Origin: Paludibacteraceae bacterium
Lineage (GTDB): Bacteria > Bacteroidota > Bacteroidia > Bacteroidales > Paludibacteraceae
Assembly (NCBI GenBank): GCA_017447875.1
Contig: JAFSMP010000027.1
Coordinates: 1-34,282 of the forward strand
Length of the DNA: 34,282 nt
Direction: 5' to 3'
The position numbers and the translations under genes were made by a program. This document shows, in pieces, positions 15,948 to 24,599 of the stretch. The notes under the pieces are model-generated. The model saw nothing but the letters and a program-made list of their open reading frames with translations, did no database searches and had not been told where the DNA came from. Numbering within the stretch: position 1 is the stretch's first letter; the number at the start of each line of letters is the position of its first letter.

Positions 15948-18022
15948 TTCAACTCAAATATACGGGATGGATAGTCGATAGCATATTCTGTGGACAGCGG
16001 AATGTCCAATCCGACGGACATGAGGTATGCGCCGGTGAAGGACTGACCGTGCAGCGCACATGGTTGTTCGCCGTGACGGATATTGCGTTCGGTGAGTGTG
16101 TACGTGCGTGTGGGGTCTAATCCTGCCAAACGGATGCGACGGGATGCTTGTTTCATGAACGAACTGAGTCCGTAGGCAAAGAGAACTGCGTGGTCTTTAT
16201 TATCGTTTATGTACATAAGCGAAGCCACCTGCTGTTTCTCTACAACCGGCACGGGTTCGTACGGTGAAACAAGGCGGTATAAATTACCCAACTGAATCAG
16301 TTCACGCAGGGCTTTGTAGTCATGGATGGCGGTTGTACATTGTGCCCGTTCGGTCTCGGTCATGTGGGCAGGTTGCAGTTCCATACCGAGCCGTCCGGAC
16401 ATCGCCACATCGCAGCGGAACTTGATAGGTGTCGTGCGCCCGGTCATGAGATACGGACTGCCCCCGATATGTTGCGCCATGGCGTTGGATGGGAAGAAAT
16501 AGGAGGTTCCCCATTGGATATAAACGCGTTGCAGGGCGTCGTTGTTGTCGGATACCCAGAACTCATCGAAATACGGCATCAGTCCGTAGTTCGCCCGTCC
16601 CCCTCCCGATGCGCAGTTCTGGATGGTTACGTTCGGGTATTTGGCGCGGATACGTTCAAGGGTCTTGATGAGTCCAAGATGATAGTCCACATACAGATTC
16701 GACTGTTTGTCGCGGGGTAAGTAAGTAGAACCGCAGTTCTGTATGGACGCATTGGCATCCCACTTGATGTAAACTATCTCGGGGTTATTGGTCAGCAACG
16801 TATCGACGAGGTTGAAGACAAAGTCCTGCACCTTGGGATTAGTCATGTCGAGTACTAACTGCGTACCGCCACGACCCAGTTTGAGTTCGCGTCCTCGTTC
16901 TTGGAGTACCCATTCGGGATGTTTCTCAAATAGTTCGGAAGTGGTATTAACCGCCTCGGGTTCGATCCAGATACCGAATTGGATATGCCGTTCACGAGCT
17001 GCATCGGTGAGGGCTTTGAGCCCGTTCGGCAGTTTGCGTGTATCCACTACCCAGTCGCCCAATGAAGAGGAGTCGTTGTTACGCGGATACTTGGAACCAA
17101 ACCAACCGTCGTCCATCACGAATAGTTCGCCGCCGAAGGACGCGATGTCGTTCATCATGGCGATGATACGTTCTTCGGTGATATCGAAATAGATTCCTTC
17201 CCACGAGTTGAGGAGGATGTTACGTGTCGCATTGCCGTTGTGCATCATGCCGCAGTTACGTGCCCAGCGGTGGAACGCGCGCGATACGCCGCCCATTCCT
17301 TCCGTCGAATAGGTATAAGCCAGATGCGGTGTGGTGAAGGTCTGCTTGGGCTCTAAGATATACTCCGATGCCATGGGGTCTATACCGGCATAGAAATGAA
17401 AACCTTTCTCATCGGTAGCCGCCACACGTATCTCGAAGTTCCCGCTCCAGCAAAGCGCCGCACCGAGTACGCGACCGTAGTTCTCTTGGGGTACGCCATC
17501 CAGCGAAATCATCACTTCGGGTGCATCCAGATGCGCATTGCGTGCGCCATCGGTGTTTCGGATGGATTTGACGCCGCGCGTCAGACGCTCAACTGTCGGC
17601 ACACCTTCCGCAGCCCAGTTTCCATGCAGATGCAACAGGTGGGGATCATCTCCCTCGATAGGCAGATAGCCGCTATCGAAGCGCTGCAACCGAACCGGTT
17701 TCTTCTCCGTGTGACGGATCTCGTACCATGTCTCGGTTATATCCACCTCCTTGTATTGACGCACATGAAGGGTCACATAGAACGGCTGCACTATATCTTG
17801 GGTGCGTATTACCGTTTCTTTGTATTGCGCATGGTCGAGATAAGTTGTGTCCTGCGCCCGTAGTTGCAGACTCTGATCTCCGTCGGCGTGCTGCACCAGC
17901 AGCGCAGGAAGATGGATATGGTCGATGTCTCCGAAGGTGGGTAACATCTCTATTGCATGCAAACGTGCGCCCACACTGAGGCAGGCGCACATAATAGATA
18001 GATATATTAACGAGCGTTTCAT
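15944..18022 (-). CDS. Secreted GH36 alpha-galactosidase
   Basis: 692 residues with a signal peptide (MKRSLIYLSIMCACLSVGAR, cleavage near LHA). An N-terminal beta-supersandwich is followed by the (beta/alpha)8 catalytic domain. Nucleophile Asp422 in YIKWDANAS; acid/base Asp492 in FWVSDNND; CASGGGRANYG is the family's conserved loop; MDDGWFGSKYPRN and WIEPEAVN also match. It removes alpha-1,6-galactose side chains, which fits galactomannan. GH36 enzymes in PULs are usually periplasmic, and there is no lipobox. It lies 9 bp after the CE7 gene and overlaps GH26-GH5 by ATGA. Its signal-peptide DNA is nearly the same as that of the preceding CE7 gene. Confidence 0.92.
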   Translation of the reverse strand: MKRSLIYLSIMCACLSVGARLHAIEMLPTFGDIDHIHLPALLVQHADGDQSLQLRAQDTTYLDHAQYKETVIRTQDIVQPFYVTLHVRQYKEVDITETWYEIRHTEKKPVRLQRFDSGYLPIEGDDPHLLHLHGNWAAEGVPTVERLTRGVKSIRNTDGARNAHLDAPEVMISLDGVPQENYGRVLGAALCWSGNFEIRVAATDEKGFHFYAGIDPMASEYILEPKQTFTTPHLAYTYSTEGMGGVSRAFHRWARNCGMMHNGNATRNILLNSWEGIYFDITEERIIAMMNDIASFGGELFVMDDGWFGSKYPRNNDSSSLGDWVVDTRKLPNGLKALTDAARERHIQFGIWIEPEAVNTTSELFEKHPEWVLQERGRELKLGRGGTQLVLDMTNPKVQDFVFNLVDTLLTNNPEIVYIKWDANASIQNCGSTYLPRDKQSNLYVDYHLGLIKTLERIRAKYPNVTIQNCASGGGRANYGLMPYFDEFWVSDNNDALQRVYIQWGTSYFFPSNAMAQHIGGSPYLMTGRTTPIKFRCDVAMSGRLGMELQPAHMTETERAQCTTAIHDYKALRELIQLGNLYRLVSPYEPVPVVEKQQVASLMYINDNKDHAVLFAYGLSSFMKQASRRIRLAGLDPTRTYTLTERNIRHGEQPCALHGQSFTGAYLMSVGLDIPLSTEYAIDYPSRIFELK

Positions 18023-18031
18023 ATTCAGTAA

Positions 18032-20593
18032 TTATTGCATTATCTGCCCCAGTACACTATATTCTCTACCATCCCGTACAATCACCAGTTGCCCGTCGCG
18101 AAAGATCTTGGTAACGGTGACGGGTGATAGGTTACCGGTTACGGTTTCTATCTCTGTCGGCGTGTCCGGTGTATTGTCTATGCGGGCATTGAAGAACGCC
18201 ATATAGGTGGTCGTCCAGTCCGAAGCGGCAGCGTGTCCGTTGAAGGGATTGATGGAATACGCTTTGTCGGTCACTTGTGTCAACAGGTTGTAGGGAGCAA
18301 TGTTGAGATGCGGACCATCGGTGTTATCTTGCAAGGAGAAGTTGGTAATCACCGGACACGTGATCCACTTGGCGAAGTTCTTGGTGTCAAAATAACTCTG
18401 GTGCGCCAGCAGTACCGCCTTGCCTGTCTCGTAGTCGGAAGGATAATTGGTATTGATCCAGTTATTAAACACATTCGTCGGCCAACCTACAATCTCCATG
18501 GTGTGGATGAAGTCTGCGTGACCGGTGATAGAGGGTGCGATGGCACGAATATATCCGTTGCTCAACGCCGCACACACGTATGTCAGACATCCGCCTTGGC
18601 TACCACCGGCTGCGAAGATATTCTCCTTATTCACCTTCGCCTTCGAGCGAACGAAATCCACTGCACGACGGGTGTCGAGATAGACGTAGCGATAATAGTG
18701 TTCGTTGTTGTCTCCTAAGCGGTACGCATAGAAATCGACAGAACTCTCATCTTCCGGGTCAGTGCGGTATTTCTCACTACCGTTCTTGGCTTTATCGAGC
18801 GTCTGACCACGCGCCGAGAAGCGGAACTCACACCAACCGGTTTCGGTTGCAGAAGGCATCGTCAACTTACCACTCTTATCAGTTCCGTGGAAATGGATGA
18901 TGCATGGATAGGATCCGTCCGCTTTCGGTTCGGCGTAGTAGCCGTAAATATACACAGGTTCGCTGCCAACTGTCTCAGGTACCGATTTGTACTTCACCTC
19001 ATAGATATTACGCGCGTCAGACTCTTTACCGGGCAGCAGCGTCAACTCCGCATCAATAGGAATTGCAGCCAGTTGCTCCAACCAGCCGTTCCAGAACGTT
19101 CCGAAATCTTCTTGTGAGTCATCGGGACTAATGATGGCTGTCGGGTTATAACCGATGATGTAGGTGCAGATCGCGTTATTGTTTGCCTTGGCGGACATGC
19201 GGTAGAAACCCGGGACAAGATCGGGGAACTCAATCGATACCGTTTTTGTCTCACCGGCCGCCAGTTCAACGGGTTGCGAATAGGTGTTATAATCCGTGAA
19301 CATATCGGTCATGAGCGTTACATCGATGGATGTCTTGACACTGTTTGCTTCGTAATTGGTGAAGGTAACAGAAAGATTGGGAGTTCCATCTGTCAATTCC
19401 CAGGCACGAATATCTTCTTTATCAAATGTAGCGGTCAATAAGTACTCGCGCAACGGGTCAATGAGTTGCACAGCCGTGACGGTGTAGCCGATACCGGATA
19501 CCACGAGTCCATTCGCTTTGAGAGTATTAGCCGCTGTTTCGGTAAGCGTATATTCATAGTAATCGCCCCAATTAGTCGGCAGTTTCTCGAAGGTATTGGC
19601 ATCCGCTATAGTCTGCCATGTGCCATCCACGATATGTCCCTGCGCACCGTTCTTCATGTTCGCAAAGCATATACGCAGCCGCATACCGGCTTGCACTTGA
19701 GCCAAAGAAGCGGCTTCCACCTTGAGCCACTCGTTCGTACCGCTCCAGTTGATGGACTGCGAACCGGACCAAACGGTTGTGATAGCATTGCCGCGTTCGG
19801 GACTTACAGCTTGTTTGTGCGCTAACTCTACTTTGGTGACGGTAACACCGGTTCCGGAGAGATAGAGTTTCTTGCTGGAAGCCATTTGGGTAACCATCGT
19901 ATCCGCCACCAACAGGCCATAGACGTGCGGCATCTCATCGTTTTTACATTGATATCCAACATATCCTTTGCTCCATGCCACACGTACCTGCGGCCAAGAA
20001 GCAGACGGATCTTTCTCGCTGACAGAGACATAGATACTATCCCCTTCCACGATCTGTCCGATGAACGAAGCCATCGAACATAACTGACTCCAACCCATCA
20101 CTTGTTCGCCTTCCCACATGGTGGTGCGGACAGTGATATACTGTTGCTCGGGTTCAGGCGTAGTCTCATAGTGGGTAAGCGTGATCTTATTCGCCGTATA
20201 ACCGGCTCCCTTGACGACGAGATAGTGACTCACTGCTATACTATCCAGCATCGTTTGCGTTAGCGGCAAGGTCGCTACATGCGGAGCCTCCTGACCGGAT
20301 AATCCATAGGTATGCGGGTCTTCAAACGTCACCCAGCCCCAGGATGCATTCACAAACTGCAGAAAAACTTGCGGCCACTGAGTGCCGGAGCTTATAGCCG
20401 TCACATAGACGTTAATCTCATCACCGGCTACAGCATCTGCCAATAGTGCTTTATCGACCTGCGCATAGCCGGCAGACCAATCATCGGCACAGGTGAAAGA
20501 CTCGGAATAAAGCGTCGTTTCCGAGGCATACAAATGTGCGCCCACAAAGAGGCAGGCGCACAATAAGCACAAGAACGATTGTATACGTTTCAT
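18032..20593 (-). CDS. Secreted CE7-type acetyl esterase with three N-terminal modules
   Basis: 853 residues. Signal peptide 1-23. Three modules at 27-141, 154-258 and 271-378; the first is close to the first module of the esterase in operon A (SFTCADDWSAGYAQV against EFTCADDWSSGFVQI). Linker beta-sandwich 384-485, then CE7 hydrolase 490-800 with Ser665 in GGSQGG, Asp756 in SLQDN and His787 in FNGHA. The end carries the shared tail (DGQLVIVRDGREYSVLGQ). Together with the operon A enzyme it gives the locus two esterases of one architecture, perhaps for different acetyl positions or chain lengths. A heptanucleotide repeat encodes TVTGNLSPVTVT before the tail. Confidence 0.85.
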   Translation of the reverse strand: MKRIQSFLCLLCACLFVGAHLYASETTLYSESFTCADDWSAGYAQVDKALLADAVAGDEINVYVTAISSGTQWPQVFLQFVNASWGWVTFEDPHTYGLSGQEAPHVATLPLTQTMLDSIAVSHYLVVKGAGYTANKITLTHYETTPEPEQQYITVRTTMWEGEQVMGWSQLCSMASFIGQIVEGDSIYVSVSEKDPSASWPQVRVAWSKGYVGYQCKNDEMPHVYGLLVADTMVTQMASSKKLYLSGTGVTVTKVELAHKQAVSPERGNAITTVWSGSQSINWSGTNEWLKVEAASLAQVQAGMRLRICFANMKNGAQGHIVDGTWQTIADANTFEKLPTNWGDYYEYTLTETAANTLKANGLVVSGIGYTVTAVQLIDPLREYLLTATFDKEDIRAWELTDGTPNLSVTFTNYEANSVKTSIDVTLMTDMFTDYNTYSQPVELAAGETKTVSIEFPDLVPGFYRMSAKANNNAICTYIIGYNPTAIISPDDSQEDFGTFWNGWLEQLAAIPIDAELTLLPGKESDARNIYEVKYKSVPETVGSEPVYIYGYYAEPKADGSYPCIIHFHGTDKSGKLTMPSATETGWCEFRFSARGQTLDKAKNGSEKYRTDPEDESSVDFYAYRLGDNNEHYYRYVYLDTRRAVDFVRSKAKVNKENIFAAGGSQGGCLTYVCAALSNGYIRAIAPSITGHADFIHTMEIVGWPTNVFNNWINTNYPSDYETGKAVLLAHQSYFDTKNFAKWITCPVITNFSLQDNTDGPHLNIAPYNLLTQVTDKAYSINPFNGHAAASDWTTTYMAFFNARIDNTPDTPTEIETVTGNLSPVTVTKIFRDGQLVIVRDGREYSVLGQIMQ
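18111..18145 (-). repeat. Degenerate heptanucleotide repeat before the tail of the CE7 gene
   Basis: Five 7-bp units of form TnAnnGG on the plus strand (GTAACGG, TGACGGG, TGATAGG, TTACCGG, TTACGGT). In frame, in the linker just before the conserved C-terminal tail. Confidence 0.7.
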
Positions 20594-20616
20594 TGTATTA
20601 ACTCTTTACACAATTA

Positions 20617-20760
20617 TTAGAACGGACGTTTCGGTGCAAGACTTGGATTACTCGGGTTTGCTGCTTCAGTACTTATCGTTACTGTCTGTGAATTGCACAA
20701 GGTTGTCATCATCTCTACTGCGATGGCTTCCGTTTCTGGTTTCTTATACATCTTTCTCAT
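20617..20760 (-). CDS. Small 47-residue protein in operon B
   Basis: A complete small frame sits in the gap between the multi-module gene (7 bp away) and the CE7 gene (23 bp away). It begins MRKMYKKPETEAIAVEMMTT, continues LCNSQTVTISTEAANPSNPS and ends in LAPKRPF with TAA. It resembles the short Bacteroidales proteins that start M(K/R)K-YxKPE, have a single cysteine after a short hydrophobic stretch and end in a disordered tail. Their function is unknown to me. There is no long hydrophobic segment. The tight operon spacing on both sides and the start pattern argue that it is translated. An inner ATG at 20751 is possible. Confidence 0.65.
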   Translation of the reverse strand: MRKMYKKPETEAIAVEMMTTLCNSQTVTISTEAANPSNPSLAPKRPF

Positions 20761-20767
20761 AATTTAC

Positions 20768-22837
20768 TTATTTAACAATTTGACCATTTACGTTATACTC
20801 CACACCGTTGCGGAGAATGAACAATTGACCGTTGCGGAGCACCTTTACGGCATTGATGTTGACATTGGTGTTGTCCATTCCGGTAGTCGTATTATTATGG
20901 AATGCAATACGCATTTTAGGCGCCGGGTTAGCCCCTCCTTGATTAGCATTGAAACCACAACTAAGATAAGCACGATAAGGAGACAAAGATATATTGTTGC
21001 TTCTTACCTGATAGAACGCAGGTGCTTCCTCACCATGTTTCTGGAGCACGTAGTTGTAGTTGCCATCCGTAGTTCCCCAAACCGTACGAGACGGTAGGTA
21101 ATTACCTATTAATTGACCATCTGCATAGTCAGTAGTGGAAGAGGATTTTCCACTAATATCCCAGTTTCCGCCCTCTTGGCCAATGAAAGTATAAGGACCA
21201 GCTGCAGCCACTATAAGCACTGGTTTGTCCGCTGATATTGAACTGATGGGAGTAGCCCAAATGGTCTCATCCCCGTTATTAGTCAGTGTATAAGCTTCCA
21301 CACCATCCGGCAAACTGAGTACATTAAATGGAAGAACCAAAGTGGCCATACCGGCAGACGTAACATTCAACGTATACTGAGGCGAAGTTGCACTTGCTGA
21401 TTGCACATAGACATCAGATACCTTACAATTACTACCTCTAAGGCTCATACCATTTTCCTGAATCATTGCGAGCATTTCTGCATCCACAACATAACTTACT
21501 GTCATTGGCATAGCATGTCGCTCTGTATTGAAAGTGTAATGTGCTTTAGGTTCAAACTCTGTATAGTTGCCAGCAACCATCCATAATTGGGGGTATGTTC
21601 CAAGAGAAATATCTGTCACATTCGCACACAAAACATCACCTACGCTTAAACTGGAAAAATTAGACGCTTCTATGTGATCTGGAGTCCAAGTAATCGTTTT
21701 ATCTCCATGATACAAGGTATTATATATACTCCGTTGCTTTGCATAAGAGAAACGATTGATAGTAACGCCTGTTCCTGTAACGAAAAGCCGATCTGCCGCA
21801 TTGATAGTTGCTGCTTGTTCCGCAGTTAAAGTAAGTGTATATACTTTGGGAACAGTATTGTCAATGCCGGTAATGGAGTAATAATTTCCAAATGTTCCAT
21901 CATAACCGAAATAAATCTGTTTATTGCTCTCGTTGCGAATTTCCATTACAGTTACACGGAGTTGGTCTCCTTCCTCAAAAGTGGGTTTATCTTCTCTCCG
22001 CGTTAATCGTTCTCCCCACTCCAATTGCGTTGTATCTCCGGAATTCAGCACATTTTCCACATACATCTGCTGCTCGTATTTGAGTAAACGCACTTTCTTT
22101 ATGGTCATATTGTGACCGTTAAGATACATACCACTGGCACTCAGCGCGGCTACATCCGTAGCACTTACAGCAAAACTCAGTTGGGTATCACCCGATACGT
22201 CGGAATACTCGCCTGCATTACTTAATTTTGCATTCGTACTTGAAATTCTGAATTGGCATGCTGGAGTCTCTCCCTTATCGGAATAAGTTAACTCTATTAT
22301 ATCTCCCTCATGCAACTGAGCGTATTTATCTTTATATTCTTGAGCACTTAACCCAAGATATTGCCAGTCCCCAAACTCATGAGTACCTTCCCATACCACA
22401 TCCGGATTTATTTTTCCTACCACTTTGCATAAATACAAACTCTTTAACGTGGCAGAACCGGCGGCATTGAGATAAATATCAATAGCGCTTATCGTACTAT
22501 TGGTTACAGGAGCGTAGCCTTCTAAGTTTCCTGCTGGTATAGTAATAAGGGTATTCGTGTTGTCAGAATATCGAATATTGAAATCTATCGAAACAGCAGA
22601 CGCAGCTTTTAATTCCAATACTGCGTACTGTTGATCAGTAGCATCAAGTGTTCCATACCAATGAGTAATACCCTTTCTGGTATTCACTGAGGTTGATACC
22701 TCTTTGGTAGCTACTGTCCATGTAGCATCATCCGTAGCTGTAAAAACAGTTAAATCCAGTGCGTCTTTCAGTAACGTAGCCTGCAATGACAGTACACTCA
22801 TCATCACAGTGCTCAATAAAAGGAAAATTTTTCTCAT
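20768..22837 (-). CDS. Secreted multi-module protein, candidate mannan-binding protein
   Basis: 689 residues, no recognised catalytic domain. Signal peptide MRKIFLLLSTVMMSVLSLQA. Four copies of the ~110-residue module: a divergent one at 24-138, then 146-254, 262-366 and 371-478, with the markers GD(I/Q/V), LFVTGTGVTINRF and GMSLRGSN. Residues 488-655 form another beta-rich domain (VTSAGMATLVLPFNVLSLPD) of a type I have seen in secreted Bacteroidales proteins. It ends in the shared tail (LRNGQLFILRNGVEYNVNGQ). As first gene of operon B under promoter 2 it is likely made in large amounts and binds glycan at the surface; a structural or adhesive role is the alternative. The ATG is preferred over an upstream GTG because it starts the signal peptide. 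Confidence 0.7.
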   Translation of the reverse strand: MRKIFLLLSTVMMSVLSLQATLLKDALDLTVFTATDDATWTVATKEVSTSVNTRKGITHWYGTLDATDQQYAVLELKAASAVSIDFNIRYSDNTNTLITIPAGNLEGYAPVTNSTISAIDIYLNAAGSATLKSLYLCKVVGKINPDVVWEGTHEFGDWQYLGLSAQEYKDKYAQLHEGDIIELTYSDKGETPACQFRISSTNAKLSNAGEYSDVSGDTQLSFAVSATDVAALSASGMYLNGHNMTIKKVRLLKYEQQMYVENVLNSGDTTQLEWGERLTRREDKPTFEEGDQLRVTVMEIRNESNKQIYFGYDGTFGNYYSITGIDNTVPKVYTLTLTAEQAATINAADRLFVTGTGVTINRFSYAKQRSIYNTLYHGDKTITWTPDHIEASNFSSLSVGDVLCANVTDISLGTYPQLWMVAGNYTEFEPKAHYTFNTERHAMPMTVSYVVDAEMLAMIQENGMSLRGSNCKVSDVYVQSASATSPQYTLNVTSAGMATLVLPFNVLSLPDGVEAYTLTNNGDETIWATPISSISADKPVLIVAAAGPYTFIGQEGGNWDISGKSSSTTDYADGQLIGNYLPSRTVWGTTDGNYNYVLQKHGEEAPAFYQVRSNNISLSPYRAYLSCGFNANQGGANPAPKMRIAFHNNTTTGMDNTNVNINAVKVLRNGQLFILRNGVEYNVNGQIVK

Positions 22838-22910
22838 AAATGTATAGATTTTTAAAATTATTATTCGGGTTAAGTACACGGTTAAGTATACACGTATTCA
22901 AAATACGCTG

Positions 22911-22966
22911 CAAAATTACTGCTTTTTTTGCATATAGACTGACACAATTTTTGCACGGACTGACAC
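22911..22966 (-). promoter_or_regulatory. PUL promoter 2 with tandem operator (operon B)
   Basis: Same architecture and the same spacings as the copies at 11385 and 33033: GTGTCAGTC, 21-nt step, GTGTCAGTC, 18 nt, TAATTTTG. The A-rich tracts and GCAG before the -7 box are also kept. It begins 17 bp beyond the ATPase terminator and implies a leader of about 67 nt. Confidence 0.8.
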
Positions 22967-22983
22967 TTTTCGCAAAAAGGTAC

Positions 22984-23008
22984 AAAAAAACGCCACCGAA
23001 GTGACGCT
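22984..23008 (-). terminator. Terminator of the ATPase gene
   Basis: On the minus strand AGCGTCAC-TTCG-GTGGCGTT (8-bp stem with two G-U pairs and a UUCG loop), then a run of T. It is 24 bp beyond the ATPase stop and isolates that gene from promoter 2. Confidence 0.85.
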
Positions 23009-23032
23009 TAGAAGAATAAGGGTGAAAAACTA

Positions 23033-24400
23033 TTAAAAGATCAATTCGCTCTCGTCCATCTCTGCGGCCTGTTTGGCCTGCATGAACATGACAAAGTAAA
23101 CAGGTAGATAGAGTACTTTACCATTCTGCGTTACATCGCGTTCATTGGATATGACAACGGCTTTCTCAATGCGGTATTCCGGCTTGGTGACGAAATTATT
23201 GAGTGCACTATGCACCGTATAATCCTTTCCGGATTTGACTTCGACAGGCACTACCCGACATTCATCCGTGTCATCAACGATATAATCCACTTCCCCCTTG
23301 GAACGGTTGTCGTAATAGAACAAGTTATGTCCGTGCGCTGCTAACTCCTGCGCCACGACACTCTCGTACACCGCTCCTAAGTTGACACTTTCCTCCGTCT
23401 CCATGACTGCCTTGATGGACAAACCGTACAAACGGCTGGTTAGTAGTCCTACGTCATTCAGATAGAGTTTGAGCAGGTTCTTCTGCAACGATTCCGAAAG
23501 CGGATAACGCGGGTTCGAAATGGCATGCACATCCAATGCAATTCCTGCGGAAACAAGATACTCGAATTCTTCGGTATAATTATCATAGCGATCCCCTTTC
23601 TTGTCTTGGATGTCTTTCACTACGACGCGCTTTTTCTTATTCTCCATCTGAGACGGAATCATGTCGTAGATGCGCCGGATAAAGAGTTTCTTTTCCGCCT
23701 CCTCTTCGTACTTGGCCGCATCATCTTTGTATAGGTCTATGATCGCATTCTGAACCTCACGCACTTTGGCAATATTATGCGAATCCAAATAGGCATTCAC
23801 TACGTCCGGCAGTCCGCCTACCAACAAATAGCGCTTAAATAATGATAACACATATTCATGCATCTCCACCGACAAACTCTGACGCTTTTCATAGCACTCC
23901 TTTAATTGCTTCAAAGCCGCTTCTCCATATCCGTTAGCTATCAGCCATTCCTCAAAATCCAACTGGAACATCCGTTTGCGGATGACACTACCCACCGGAA
24001 TAGAAGTGGTCTTGCGTAGGGTAATACCTAATAAACTACCGCTTGTGATGAACCGATACTTGTGATCTTGTCGAAAGAACTTCAACAGCGTGAAGTATTG
24101 CGGGTAATGTTGAATCTCATCCAGGAAGATCAGGGTGTTGCTGTAGTCCTGCAATTGCGAACCGGCAACCGAACTGAGCGCAAAGTAAAAATCACTCACA
24201 TTGTGAATGTTTTTAAACAGCTGCGGACCTTCGTCATCTTCCACGAAGTTCACTTCGATGAAGTTTGGATAGATCTTTTTGCCTATTTCTCGTATGATAA
24301 ACGATTTTCCGATTTGTCGCGCACCTTCCAAGATTAAAATCTTGTCATTCTCAGAGCGCAAATAATCCTCCAAATACGCTGAAATTTTACGGTACAACAT
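23033..24400 (-). CDS. AAA ATPase with C-terminal DUF4143/nuclease-like domain
   Basis: 455 residues of the AAA_14 plus DUF4143 family, common and often mobile in Bacteroidetes; the cellular role is not established. Walker A GARQIGKS (26-33), Walker B LIFLDEIQ (D94, E95) and a sensor strand FITSGSLLG are intact. The C-terminal part holds KGEVDYIVDD and VVPVEVKSGKDY, the pattern of a PD-(D/E)XK fold. No signal peptide. It has its own promoter and its own terminator and sits between two PUL operons without matching their function, so it looks like an inserted cassette. Three 33-bp-spaced repeats fill its leader. Confidence 0.85.
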   Translation of the reverse strand: MLYRKISAYLEDYLRSENDKILILEGARQIGKSFIIREIGKKIYPNFIEVNFVEDDEGPQLFKNIHNVSDFYFALSSVAGSQLQDYSNTLIFLDEIQHYPQYFTLLKFFRQDHKYRFITSGSLLGITLRKTTSIPVGSVIRKRMFQLDFEEWLIANGYGEAALKQLKECYEKRQSLSVEMHEYVLSLFKRYLLVGGLPDVVNAYLDSHNIAKVREVQNAIIDLYKDDAAKYEEEAEKKLFIRRIYDMIPSQMENKKKRVVVKDIQDKKGDRYDNYTEEFEYLVSAGIALDVHAISNPRYPLSESLQKNLLKLYLNDVGLLTSRLYGLSIKAVMETEESVNLGAVYESVVAQELAAHGHNLFYYDNRSKGEVDYIVDDTDECRVVPVEVKSGKDYTVHSALNNFVTKPEYRIEKAVVISNERDVTQNGKVLYLPVYFVMFMQAKQAAEMDESELIF

Positions 24401-24405
24401 AAGCG

Positions 24406-24486
24406 ATTACACTTTTCAATATGTTTTTGTCGGTCAAAATTACACTTTTCAATGATTTTCAACCACCAAAAACTACACTTTTCAAA
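24406..24486 (-). repeat. Three leader repeats at exact 33-bp spacing before the ATPase gene
   Basis: On the minus strand TTGAAAAGTGTA(A/G)T occurs three times, starting at plus-strand positions 24406, 24439 and 24472, each 33 bp from the next (three helical turns). They fill the predicted transcribed leader between the -7 box and the ATG. This suggests a protein- or RNA-binding array, perhaps for autoregulation, but the role is not known. Confidence 0.85.
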
Positions 24487-24495
24487 TTTTCGCTG

Positions 24496-24526
24496 CAAAG
24501 GTAGTGCTTTTTTTTGATATACGCAA
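24496..24526 (-). promoter_or_regulatory. Promoter of the ATPase gene
   Basis: TTG, 20 nt, TACCTTTG on the minus strand: the Bacteroidetes consensus. It is nearly identical over 32 bp to the promoter of the AraC gene at 34016 (ATATCAAAAAAAAG in both spacers). Confidence 0.8.
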
Positions 24527-24535
24527 GTATTCTAC

Positions 24536-24560
24536 ACAAAAAAACGCCCCGAAGGACGTT
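24536..24560 (-). terminator. Terminator of operon C
   Basis: On the minus strand AACGTCC-TTCG-GGGCGTT (7-bp stem, one G-U, UUCG loop) followed by seven or more T. A T run on the other side makes it potentially bidirectional. It closes operon C after the last module protein. Confidence 0.85.
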
Positions 24561-24563
24561 TTT

Positions 24564-24599
24564 ATGTACCATTTAGTCATTTACCATGTACTATTTATT
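24564..24599 (-). repeat. Degenerate 7-bp repeat after operon C
   Basis: ATGTACC, ATTTAGT, CATTTACC (8 bp), ATGTACT, ATTTATT. It is less regular than the other arrays and reaches into the stop codon of the last gene. Listed as a probable decayed member. Confidence 0.4.
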
